A stretch of DNA of 32,566 nucleotides, taken from positions 1-32,566 of the forward strand of contig CALLBD010000076.1 of NCBI GenBank assembly GCA_938001915.1, written 5' to 3'. Below are positions 1 through 6,771 of the stretch, in pieces; position 1 is the first letter of the stretch; the number at the start of each line of letters is the position of its first letter. The stretch comes from an uncultured Caulobacterales bacterium. GTDB lineage: Bacteria; Pseudomonadota; Alphaproteobacteria; Caulobacterales; Maricaulaceae. The notes below the pieces were generated by a model that saw only the letters and a program-made list of their open reading frames with translations, made no database searches and was not told the origin of the DNA. The position numbers and the translations under genes were made by a program.

Positions 1-111
1 AAAATCAACCGCCCAACCCGCGTTGAGGTTAGAAACGGCGATTGTAGTCACCAGATGGGCTATGAGCGTAACCGCATGGGATAAAATCTCAGGAACTTTA
101 TGCGCCCACAC

Positions 112-648
112 TCACTCTACGCGCTTTATACGAAAAGAGGGCCGCTTATCATTAACGCGGCCGAGGGAGCTCCCGAGAGATTTCCGTTTAATTGTCAGCA
201 CATCCCCGCCGCCTTTACTCAGGCGGACCCTGCCCGACTCGACCTGCCGCCAAACTTCGCCATTTTCGAGGGTAAAGCGTATGTAGCCATTCGCGCCATA
301 GGTCTCGGCGCTCTGAATCGCGAGGCTGCGTTGTTTGGGCGGATTTTTTCTAATGTCTTCCGCCGCCTTTAATTCAGTCAATTCCTTCTCGGCGGCTTTC
401 GCCTCTTCTTTTTTTATTTCGGCAAAGGTCTCTTTTTCTAGCGCGACGATATCTCCGGTCGTTTCCGCCGCGCGCAATTTGGCGGTCTCTGCGCGGAAAC
501 AGGCGAGCTGCGCGTCCGTTTGCGTCAGGGCCTCGCAGGCATAAAGGCCGGACAGCGGGGCGGCGCTTTGGGCGGCGGCTAGCTGTGGCAGGGTAAAGAG
601 GGCTGCCGCGACAGCGGCGAGGATAGGTTTTTTCGGGGCGTGAACCAT
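112..648 (-). CDS. Secreted hypothetical protein with charged coiled-coil segment
   Basis: This 178-residue protein starts with a clear signal peptide: positive MVHAPKKP, a hydrophobic Ala/Leu core, and a likely cleavage after LAAA at about residue 26. I start at the ATG at 648, which has AGG about nine bases upstream, rather than at a start 60 bases further out that would place an Arg-rich stretch before the signal. Residues ~50-105 are rich in Ala, Glu and Lys and should form a coiled coil. The C-terminal part has the pattern FTLENGEVWRQ followed by basic residues, seen in exported alphaproteobacterial proteins of unknown function. Two Cys (in YACEA and LACF) follow the signal and could form a disulfide in the periplasm. 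No enzyme motif is visible. Function unknown. Confidence 0.7.
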   Translation of the reverse strand: MVHAPKKPILAAVAAALFTLPQLAAAQSAAPLSGLYACEALTQTDAQLACFRAETAKLRAAETTGDIVALEKETFAEIKKEEAKAAEKELTELKAAEDIRKNPPKQRSLAIQSAETYGANGYIRFTLENGEVWRQVESGRVRLSKGGGDVLTIKRKSLGSSLGRVNDKRPSFRIKRVE

Positions 649-744
649 GGCGGGGGACCTTTCGCGAATGAGGCGTCCAAACAACACGAAAGCCGCCCTT
701 GGAGTCAATTGAGAATTACGCTGCGCCGCGCGGTTTTCAGCCGC

Positions 745-1737
745 TTAGCTACCCGTTTTTACGTCAAGGCGCTTTCCGGTGACGTCCGTCTCGGGCGGGC
801 CATCTGGAGCGGGGGACGCCTGGTCCTGACGGTCATCCAAAGGCGTATCGAGCACAGAGTCCAAGGAGCGCAGTTTTGCAAATTGCTGATTGAGGTTCTG
901 ATATTTCGTATTCAGTACATAGCCCTCGGGAATTAAGTCGAGATCGGATTCTACGTCATCAATGGAGATATCATTTGCAATCGTATCGGAGAGGATAAGC
1001 GCCGCCGCATCTAAGACTTCGACCAATTTTTCCTCGCTCATACTGGCCCATATGGCCGCATGTTCGGACGGCTCAGCATCTTTTAATTTCGTAGAAATGC
1101 TGACAGCATATTGGTTACGATAAATATTATCGGAAAACTCAAGGACTCTGTCACGATCAGGCGTTTCTTGAAACCGCCTCAGCGCGGGGCTGTTGGGAAA
1201 CAACATCGCGTAGGACTGCACATATAAGGACTCAAAATTTGCCGTGAAGGCATATTTCATATCAACTAACAGGACAGCATCTGCATCTGACTGCGCGATT
1301 AATTGTCCCCGCAAGCCCGGATAGTCACTGCGCATAATCCGAAACTCTTCAATGCCGTCCAGCGTCGTGCCCGCCAGAGATTGTCGGACCTGTTTTTTAA
1401 ACTCAAATGGATAATCGTGACCCTTTAGCTTTTCGCGCATAGGTTTCGCCATTTTATTAGCATTTGCGGATTTCACGCCCCTCACGCCAATATCAAGAAA
1501 TAGCGGGATAAGCGTCACGCCAGACGCCAGCGCGCTCACCTCTGATAACATGCCGTTGCTCGTTATATCCGCGCCAATTTGACTTTGCTTGGCGATTAGA
1601 TAGGCGTCGACGCTTTTGATATGCTGCCTCGCGCCCGCGTCGAGATAATTTTCATTTGGCGTTCCCGTTGTCGACGCGCAGGCCGACAGGCCCACCATCG
1701 CACCAGTTAGCATTAAGCGCGTGATACATGATTGCAT
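745..1737 (-). CDS. Putative outer-membrane lipoprotein, unknown function
   Basis: This 330-residue protein has a lipoprotein signal: MQSCITRLML, a hydrophobic stretch, and the lipobox LSAC with the lipidated Cys at about residue 20. The ATG at 1737 is chosen because GGGGAG lies eight bases upstream. A GTG at 1755 would be in frame but would place that Shine-Dalgarno inside the gene. The mature part is mixed alpha/beta, with a VLLVDMKYAF-like strand and no catalytic signature that I recognise. The C-terminal ~35 residues are Pro/Asp-rich and probably disordered. It is separated by about 100 bases from the next minus-strand gene and lies downstream of another exported protein. The family is not recognised, but an envelope location is well supported. 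Confidence 0.75.
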   Translation of the reverse strand: MQSCITRLMLTGAMVGLSACASTTGTPNENYLDAGARQHIKSVDAYLIAKQSQIGADITSNGMLSEVSALASGVTLIPLFLDIGVRGVKSANANKMAKPMREKLKGHDYPFEFKKQVRQSLAGTTLDGIEEFRIMRSDYPGLRGQLIAQSDADAVLLVDMKYAFTANFESLYVQSYAMLFPNSPALRRFQETPDRDRVLEFSDNIYRNQYAVSISTKLKDAEPSEHAAIWASMSEEKLVEVLDAAALILSDTIANDISIDDVESDLDLIPEGYVLNTKYQNLNQQFAKLRSLDSVLDTPLDDRQDQASPAPDGPPETDVTGKRLDVKTGS

Positions 1738-1805
1738 TTGTCTCACTCCCCACACCTCAGGTCACAAGGCGCCACTTTGGCCAGTTTAACCCTATGAACC
1801 GCTCT

Positions 1806-1835
1806 CAAATTTGGCAATTCACGATTGCACATTTG
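1806..1835. repeat. Interrupted inverted repeat upstream of the lipoprotein gene
   Basis: The outer arms CAAAT (1806-1810) and ATTTG (1831-1835) enclose the inner arms GCAAT (1814-1818) and ATTGC (1824-1828). It lies about 70-100 bases before the lipoprotein start, in the only non-coding stretch upstream of it. It could be an operator or a 5'-UTR hairpin. The signal is weak because the region is AT-rich. Confidence 0.3.
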
Positions 1836-1911
1836 ACTTTAGGAAAATTTTTACCGGCAAATTTTGTCGCCGTAACTTTCCTCGTCCAGCCCTTACTACC
1901 TTACGAATATG

Positions 1912-1945
1912 AAAAAGCCCCGCTGAACCTTGGGTTAACGGGGCC
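1912..1945 (-). terminator. Rho-independent terminator after the repeat-containing exported protein gene
   Basis: Read on the minus strand, GCCCCG pairs with CGGGGC. An inner AACC/GGTT pairing and a short loop continue the stem, and TTTTT follows directly. It begins about 30 bases after the stop of the gene at 1972-2553 and is the cleanest intrinsic terminator in the first 5 kb. Confidence 0.85.
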
Positions 1946-1971
1946 AATTATTGCTTAGTCCGTTGCAGGAA

Positions 1972-2553
1972 TTAGAATGTCCAATCACCCGTAATCATAC
2001 ATGTACCATCACCCGCATCCTTTGTACCTGCTGGGCAATTAAGAGGGGCGGCGGAAGGCGCAGGCTCAACGATTGTGCCGCCTGATTTTGGGATAATTGG
2101 CGCGCCATTTGTCGTATGGGATCCTGCAGCTTTGTCGCCATATGTCGTGGCAGATCCTGCAGCTTTATCACTATAGGTTTTTGCGGATCCTGCCGCTTTA
2201 TCACCATAGGTACTCGCAGACCCTTGCGCTTTTTCCATCCCGATTTCTTTGCCGGCTTCGATCATCCCGTCTTTCGACACATCGTCCAAATTAACGGCCG
2301 TACCCGTCAAACCTTCGATTTTATTTTCGGCGCGGCCTTTAACGACGGCAATAGCGGCATCTTCCTTTGATCCCCCTTGGAGTAAAGTCTTCCCGGCTGT
2401 CAGCGCGTCATCTGATGTCATATTATCGATCACGGCATCGACGGCTTTATCTTTGACTTGGCTCGTTACGGCATCAGTAGACACTTGCGCGAAGGCGGCG
2501 GCTGGAAGCGCGATAAAGGCGGCGGTTACAAAAAGGGCGGTTAAGTTTTTCAT
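1972..2553 (-). CDS. Exported protein with 11-residue repeats and C-terminal Cys pair
   Basis: This 193-residue protein starts MKNLTALFVTAAFIALPAAAFA, a standard Sec signal peptide with cleavage after AFA. The ATG at 2553 has GGAG about six bases upstream. The mature N-terminal half is helical and Ala/Asp/Lys-rich. It is followed by three 11-residue units of the type TYGDKAAGSAx, which resemble the amphipathic 11-mers of group-3 LEA proteins, although I cannot show homology. The C-terminus ends with a small motif NCPAGT...DGTCMITGDW, whose two Cys can form a disulfide. The terminator at 1912-1945 closes the gene. A periplasmic or surface location and a protective or structural role are possible, but this is inference. 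Confidence 0.75.
   Translation of the reverse strand: MKNLTALFVTAAFIALPAAAFAQVSTDAVTSQVKDKAVDAVIDNMTSDDALTAGKTLLQGGSKEDAAIAVVKGRAENKIEGLTGTAVNLDDVSKDGMIEAGKEIGMEKAQGSASTYGDKAAGSAKTYSDKAAGSATTYGDKAAGSHTTNGAPIIPKSGGTIVEPAPSAAPLNCPAGTKDAGDGTCMITGDWTF
2120..2218 (-). repeat. Three tandem 33-bp units encoding 11-residue repeats
   Basis: On the plus strand each unit begins GATCCTGC (2120, GACCC-like decay after 2218). The three 33-bp units at 2120-2152, 2153-2185 and 2186-2218 are similar but not identical, so the duplication is old or under drift. In the protein they read TYGDKAAGSAK, TYSDKAAGSAT and TYGDKAAGSHT. Confidence 0.85.
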
Positions 2554-2735
2554 AAAAATCTCCAATTTTAAGATGAGGCTTCCTCAACTCCAGATTAAGA
2601 CAGGAAAATGCGGTCATAATATCAGCGAACTAAGAATTTGCCTTGCCGTCAGGTGATCCGCTTAATCCTGCTGCACATAATTTAGCGCCTGGTTCCTGAA
2701 TAGAAACTAAACCGACGTGCATTTTTTCACCAAAA

Positions 2736-3188
2736 TTAGTCATCTGGATTTTTCCAATTGACAGGACACTCCCCGCCGCGGCGAACCTTAGACTTAATAT
2801 TTAAGTTTAACGGTCCAAGCGCCGCAGCTGTGTCGACATCATAAAAGTCGGCGCCAAAATTGGCATCAAAGGTTCCGCGAATATCCAAACCCAGACCCGT
2901 ATCTGTGCAGCTGATATCTGCACGGCTCGTCGAGCGCGTCATGGAAATATTACTTAACTCGCATTCACCCCTACTCATAACTTCAACCAACTCATGCAAT
3001 TCTCGGCTATTTTCGTTTGGTCGGACGCAATATTGATAGATTTCGGGCGGCATATCCTGCCCGCCAAAATTGATGACGTGCGAGTAATTGTAGAAGCCAG
3101 GCTCAAGCGTGACGCTCTGGGCCCAAGAAAAATTTGGGACGAAGCTCACGGCGGCACTCAGGCCAATTAGGGAAACAAGTTTTTTCAT
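2736..3188 (-). CDS. DUF3617-like periplasmic protein
   Basis: This ~150-residue exported protein has a signal peptide ending FSWAQS. The mature chain follows the DUF3617 plan: a Pro-Gly start (LEPGFYNYSHV), a Met-Pro-Pro turn (DMPPEIYQYCV), then three further Cys at spaced positions in short beta strands. DUF3617 proteins are small periplasmic proteins of unknown function, common in proteobacteria. The start may be the ATG at 3188 or a TTG at 3194; AAAGG lies six bases before the TTG and twelve before the ATG. The gene is divergent from the serine hydrolase at 3618 and shares a ~420-base intergenic region with it. Confidence 0.7.
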   Translation of the reverse strand: MKKLVSLIGLSAAVSFVPNFSWAQSVTLEPGFYNYSHVINFGGQDMPPEIYQYCVRPNENSRELHELVEVMSRGECELSNISMTRSTSRADISCTDTGLGLDIRGTFDANFGADFYDVDTAAALGPLNLNIKSKVRRGGECPVNWKNPDD

Positions 3189-3334
3189 GATCAAGGTTCG
3201 CCTTTAGAGTAAATTCGAAATTTTAGAGACATACCAAGAATTAGCAAATTAACTGACAGATAGGTTCCCTTAAGTTGCAATCTATCAAAAAATGGGACGA
3301 AAATCGATGCGGCCCAGTATTTATATGCCCTAAA

Positions 3335-3350
3335 CGTGACCTAGGTCACG
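3335..3350. promoter_or_regulatory. Perfect 16-bp palindrome, candidate operator
   Basis: CGTGACCTAGGTCACG reads identically on both strands with no spacer. It lies in the divergent intergenic region between the DUF3617-like gene and the serine hydrolase, just upstream of a TATATG element. A gapless 16-bp palindrome is typical of a dimeric regulator site (TetR, MarR or LuxR type). No gene next to it encodes such a regulator. Confidence 0.55.
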
Positions 3351-3378
3351 GTCTGGCATGGTCACTTTAGACTATATG
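3350..3378 (+). promoter_or_regulatory. Possible promoter for the serine-hydrolase leader
   Basis: TATATG at 3373-3378 can serve as a -10 element. The matching -35 region falls at the right edge of the palindrome and has no good TTGACA match, so activation by the palindrome-binding protein would be plausible. The predicted start of transcription, near 3385, lies just before the structured stretch at 3408-3566. Weak call. Confidence 0.3.
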
Positions 3379-3407
3379 TAAATCTCCGAAACGGGGCGTA
3401 TCGGAAC

Positions 3408-3566
3408 CTCCGGTGCAGCGGATAATGGCGTTACTTCCCCAACGCATTAGCTGCTTGCATCCCCCAAGACAGCGTGGTTGCCAGTTATGCCGCGCTAATG
3501 AAGACTGGGGCGAACGAGAGGATGATCTAATGGCACTTTGCCAAGAGGATCATCCTCTTTCGGAGG
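3408..3566 (+). ncRNA. Putative structured leader RNA with three hairpins
   Basis: CCTCCG (3408-3413) can pair with CGGAGG (3561-3566), closing a ~160-nt domain. Inside are hairpin 1, with GCAGC/GCTGC, TAATG/CATTA and CGTT/AACG (about 3415-3455); hairpin 2, with GCGTGG/CCGCGC; and hairpin 3, where AGAGGATGATC (3517-3527) pairs perfectly with GATCATCCTCT (3548-3558) and encloses TGGCA/TGCCA. TTTC follows hairpin 3. It ends about 50 bases before the serine hydrolase start. It could be a cis-acting leader or a separate small RNA. I do not recognise it as a known riboswitch class. The pairings are read by eye, with no covariation data. Confidence 0.45.
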
Positions 3567-3617
3567 CCCGCGCGAATTACACTGGAATTATCGGCCTATC
3601 CAAAATAAAACCAGAAT

Positions 3618-5054
3618 ATGAATCGTCCCCTTAGCCTTGTCGCAATCTGTCTTTTCTCAAGCACCTCCGCGCTTGCGCAGGCCCCGAGCCTTCAAGACAA
3701 AGCCTTAGCTGCTGGATATAAGGCCATGTTCTCTTGTTCCGCCACATTTAACGGGAAAAAGACAGGGGCCGACATCGCGACGGACGAGCTTTCCAATATC
3801 TATGCGGATTTCACGCCCGCTATGACCGCTATTGAAGACGCCGAGATTGATGCGGTATCAAAAATCGTGAGTGTACGCTTTGCCCAAAATTTGCCGCCTA
3901 GATATGCGGTTTGGCGCGAACATTTGGGCTGCACAGCCCTGCCCCAAGGGGCGGGACAATCTGCCGCCAAGCACCTGCCGCGCGTGAAATTAAAATCCAA
4001 AGCTCGGGATATGTCGTCCGTGCCTTGGCCTATGGGCAACCTTCAGCCCAATGAACCGCTTCCCGAAACCATTGACAATACAGCTTTATCCGCCGCCCTG
4101 GCAAAAGCCTTTGACGGAGAGTTTGGCGGATCCACCACCTCGGTTTTGGTTATGCAGAATGGCCGAATTGTAAATGAGCGCTACCGGGAGGGCTGGGATA
4201 TCCACACGTCCCAGCGGACATGGTCGGTGGCCAAATCCATCGGCGCCTCCCTCATCGGCGCTGCTGTCGCGGATAATATTATTGAGATTTCAGATAAAGC
4301 CGGACTTAAGGCGTGGTCGAGACCAGGTGATCCACGCGCTAAGATAACGATTGAAAACCTTCTGCACATGGGGAGCGGTCTACACAGCGATCCCGAACCT
4401 GGGAAAGGCGGTAACCGCACCGATCAAGTCTATTTCGGCGGCGGGTTAATGGCCCAGCAGGCCACACGAAATCCGCTGGAAGCCTCGCCCGGGACACGGT
4501 GGAAATATGCCAATAATGACACGATGCTGGCGGTAAGAGCCTTGCGCGAGGCGATGGGAAATGACCGTAAGTTCCACGCCTATCCCTTCAAATCATTGCT
4601 TCATCCCATAGGCATGTTCGACACCGTGCCTGAAATGGATTGGGGCGGAGACTTTATCCTTTCTAGCCAAGTCTGGACGACAGCCCGCGATCTGGCCCGC
4701 TTGGGTCAGCTTCATCTGGATGACGGTGTCTGGAAATATGACGGAAAACCGAAACGGATTTTACCGGAAGGCTGGGCCGACTATATTGCCTCACCTGCGC
4801 CCGCCCAGCCCGCCAATCGCCAAGGCGAAGCCGCCTCAAAACCCGGCCGCGGCTATGGCGCGCAATTTTGGCGCTATGAGAATTATCCCGGTGTGCCCAA
4901 TGACACCTATGCGGCGCTCGGGAATCGCGGGCAGTTTTTGATCATAGTGCCTTCCAGAAATACGGTTATCGTGCGGCGTGGATATGATTGGCGCGGCAAT
5001 TATTTTGACGGACCGAAATTTGCGGCTGACGTTCTTGCCAGCCTAGCCCCTTAA
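3618..5054 (+). CDS. Exported serine hydrolase, beta-lactamase class C family
   Basis: This 478-residue protein has a signal peptide (cleavage near ALA-QA, residue ~21). Residues ~150-475 form a beta-lactamase/transpeptidase-like fold of the COG1680 kind. The nucleophile motif Ser203-Val-Ala-Lys206 (in TWSVAKS) and the second motif Tyr297-Ala-Asn299 (KYANND) are present. The third motif is near LGNRGQ at residues ~435-439. Family members hydrolyse esters, D-amino peptides or amides in the periplasm, and most are not antibiotic resistance genes; the substrate here cannot be read. The first ~130 residues contain several Cys and lie outside the catalytic domain. The gene is preceded by a palindrome and a structured leader, and its stop is four bases from the end of the convergent exbD. 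Confidence 0.9.
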   Translation: MNRPLSLVAICLFSSTSALAQAPSLQDKALAAGYKAMFSCSATFNGKKTGADIATDELSNIYADFTPAMTAIEDAEIDAVSKIVSVRFAQNLPPRYAVWREHLGCTALPQGAGQSAAKHLPRVKLKSKARDMSSVPWPMGNLQPNEPLPETIDNTALSAALAKAFDGEFGGSTTSVLVMQNGRIVNERYREGWDIHTSQRTWSVAKSIGASLIGAAVADNIIEISDKAGLKAWSRPGDPRAKITIENLLHMGSGLHSDPEPGKGGNRTDQVYFGGGLMAQQATRNPLEASPGTRWKYANNDTMLAVRALREAMGNDRKFHAYPFKSLLHPIGMFDTVPEMDWGGDFILSSQVWTTARDLARLGQLHLDDGVWKYDGKPKRILPEGWADYIASPAPAQPANRQGEAASKPGRGYGAQFWRYENYPGVPNDTYAALGNRGQFLIIVPSRNTVIVRRGYDWRGNYFDGPKFAADVLASLAP

Positions 5055-5058
5055 ACGC

Positions 5059-5488
5059 CTATTGTCCTCGGGCGGCAAAGCTTGGAGGCGTGAAGGTTTC
5101 GAACCTTACGGAACGGCCCGCCTGTTCCATATCATCCTTAATTGTGACGATATTTTCTAACCTTGCAGTCTTGTCCGCGCGCAAGTCAATTTGCGGCACC
5201 CGGGCGGTTCACAAGATGGCGCTGCACTTCGGCCTCCACAAAAGCGACGGGCACAACGCGGCCTTCGACAGAGACGACATCCTCCGCATCGACGACAATC
5301 GAAATGACGGGCGTTGTCGGCCCCGGCGGAACCTCGCCATTCGCTTGGGTGAAATCCAGCCCTCTTTCGTCAAGGAAAACAGCCGTCACAATGAAGAAGA
5401 TGAGCAGGATAAAAACTATGTCGAGCATGGGCGTCATATCCACCCCCTCTTCCTCTGATCTATAACTCCGGGTGAGACGACGTGACAT
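5059..5488 (-). pseudogene. exbD: ExbD/TolR-family biopolymer transport protein, frameshifted
   Basis: The first ~96 codons give a normal ExbD start: a short basic cytoplasmic tail, then one membrane helix with the conserved Asp23 in TPMLDIVFILLIFFI, then the periplasmic domain. The reading frame stops at 5186-5188. The other frame directly downstream continues the ExbD C-terminus (VPQIDLRADKTARLENIV...) to a TAG at 5059-5061. Removing one base in the CCCGGG run at 5199-5204 restores a ~142-residue protein, the usual family length. ExbD works with ExbB and TonB to energise outer-membrane receptors, but no exbB, tonB or tolQ is nearby. It is either a recent pseudogene, a sequencing or assembly error, or less likely a programmed frameshift. 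Confidence 0.85.
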
Positions 5489-5501
5489 ATGATTCCTTAG
5501 A

Positions 5502-5517
5502 GTTACATAAATGTAAC
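5502..5517. promoter_or_regulatory. Palindrome 1 upstream of exbD, candidate operator
   Basis: GTTACAT and ATGTAAC are perfect inverted arms separated by AA. The site begins 14 bases before the exbD start codon on the minus strand and is followed immediately by a second palindrome. ExbD genes are often under metal-responsive regulators, but I cannot name the regulator from the sequence. Confidence 0.5.
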
Positions 5518-5532
5518 GTAATACTATTACGT
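5516..5532. promoter_or_regulatory. Palindrome 2 upstream of exbD, candidate operator
   Basis: ACGTAATA and TATTACGT are perfect 8-bp inverted arms around a single C. The site overlaps the end of palindrome 1 by two bases, so the two could bind adjacent dimers. It lies between exbD and the divergent AT-rich gene at 5586 and could control either. Confidence 0.5.
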
Positions 5533-5585
5533 ATTAAAAGCAAGGGTTTAAATATGAAGCAAAATATTCAATAATATGGAATAAA

Positions 5586-6152
5586 ATGTACCCACCCAGC
5601 ACCCATATTCATTTAAACTTGGACGAAATACCTACGATTGAGGCATTAGCCGAAATTACTTTCGGTATCATAATATCCCTAGAAGAGTCCTTTGGCCTAG
5701 AAAAAAATTGGCATCAAACTGCTCCGCCAGGTGTTGCTCCTGATGGACAAGGTCTTTCCCCACTTAAAATCGAAAATGAAAAAGACTTGGTTGACTATTT
5801 CATCAGTCGCAATTGGGGTGAACGCTTTAGTACAGAACAATCATCTCGATCTGGGTTCTATTATAATGAGACTGTCGTAGCACAACTAAAACCAGAAGAA
5901 TTTGTAATCGATTTCGAACATCTTGGGCCTGAAGAATTAGGTGGCTGGAGGATTTTTATAAAAGCCATGAAGAGAAAACTCGATAGAGATTCTTTGGTTG
6001 CCTGCGGCGAATCCTTACGCAAGCAAAATGAAAATAGATGCGGGTCAATAGTATGCGTCTACAAAACCTCTCAAAAACAAATTGGGAAATATATGCCTCC
6101 CCATTTAAATGAAGAGGTTTTCAATTATCAAATTGGACCTAAATGGCTTTAA
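5586..6152 (+). CDS. Hypothetical cytoplasmic protein, AT-rich, possibly acquired
   Basis: This 188-residue protein has no signal peptide or membrane helix. It is acidic to neutral, with mixed helices and strands and motifs such as FISRNWGERF, FVIDFEHLG and GGWRIFIKAMKR. It looks like a compact single-domain protein and recalls some polymorphic-toxin immunity proteins in size and style, but I see no diagnostic residues and make no such call. Its codons are markedly more A/T-rich than those of its neighbours (for example many AAA, GAA and ATT), and it sits between two ordinary chromosomal genes, which suggests horizontal transfer. The upstream ~95 bases are very AT-rich and hold the two palindromes described above. 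No partner toxin is visible nearby. Confidence 0.65.
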   Translation: MYPPSTHIHLNLDEIPTIEALAEITFGIIISLEESFGLEKNWHQTAPPGVAPDGQGLSPLKIENEKDLVDYFISRNWGERFSTEQSSRSGFYYNETVVAQLKPEEFVIDFEHLGPEELGGWRIFIKAMKRKLDRDSLVACGESLRKQNENRCGSIVCVYKTSQKQIGKYMPPHLNEEVFNYQIGPKWL

Positions 6153-6186
6153 ATTTTGGGTGACCATTGACCAGAAAGCCACATAA

Positions 6187-6771
6187 TTACTGTGAGATGA
6201 GGTGATCCACAAGTCTTAGGGCCTCAGGGCTATCCCATTCGGCTTCGCCTTCGAGTATTGCAATTTCGCGTCCATCCGCATTGTAAAAGACGGTCGACGG
6301 ATAGCCGCGGAGGCGTAAGTTCCCTGGAATGCCGTAGGAGCCGTCATGCCACGGCGTCAGATTTTCAATATCATTATCCGCAAAAAACTTAGCAGGCTCA
6401 TATTTCGTTCTATCGATAGAGATGGTCACGACTTCAAAGGCCTTGCCGCCGCGCAAAGCTTGCAAGCGGTCGAGCGAGGGCATTTCCTTGAGACAGGGCG
6501 CGCACCATGTTGCCCAGACATTTACTAAAACCACCTTCCCGCGCAAATCCTTGAGACTGAGCGCCTGTCCATCTGCCGTTTCAAAGGTCGCTGAAGGTTG
6601 GGTGGGCGGCGTTTCACGCACTGTCAGTTTCTTAACACTGTCTTGGGCATATGCGTCTAAACCTGTTGCAGGTGGCTGACAGGACTGGACAAGGACGAAA
6701 CACACGCCAAAAAGCCCCACGAGTAAAAACGCGCGAATAGCATTGCCGAGTGAAAAGATTGAGGACGTCAT
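6187..6771 (-). CDS. TlpA-family thiol-disulfide oxidoreductase
   Basis: This 194-residue thioredoxin-fold protein is held at the membrane. Residues ~8-30 form a hydrophobic segment ending VLVQSC, so Cys31 may be lipidated, although the lipobox is imperfect. The catalytic motif is Cys90-Ala-Pro-Cys93 in [14 protein letters not shown], followed by a TISIDR strand and a cis-Pro region near GYPSTVFY. TlpA/ResA proteins reduce disulfides in the periplasm, often for cytochrome maturation or stress defence. The ATG at 6771 is the most sensible start; a longer frame exists but runs antisense through argH. No Shine-Dalgarno is visible before this ATG. Its start codon overlaps that of argH in the sequence CATG. 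Divergence of tlpA and argH is common in this bacterial group. Confidence 0.85.
   Translation of the reverse strand: MTSSIFSLGNAIRAFLLVGLFGVCFVLVQSCQPPATGLDAYAQDSVKKLTVRETPPTQPSATFETADGQALSLKDLRGKVVLVNVWATWCAPCLKEMPSLDRLQALRGGKAFEVVTISIDRTKYEPAKFFADNDIENLTPWHDGSYGIPGNLRLRGYPSTVFYNADGREIAILEGEAEWDSPEALRLVDHLISQ

Noticed and set aside
2120-2218. CRISPR-like spacing in the 33-bp repeats
   Set aside because: The units are contiguous without spacers and lie in frame within a coding region.
3413-3634. A 73-codon frame with several Cys upstream of the serine hydrolase
   Set aside because: It starts with GTG without a Shine-Dalgarno, overlaps the hydrolase start, and its sequence is explained by the hairpin structure of the leader.
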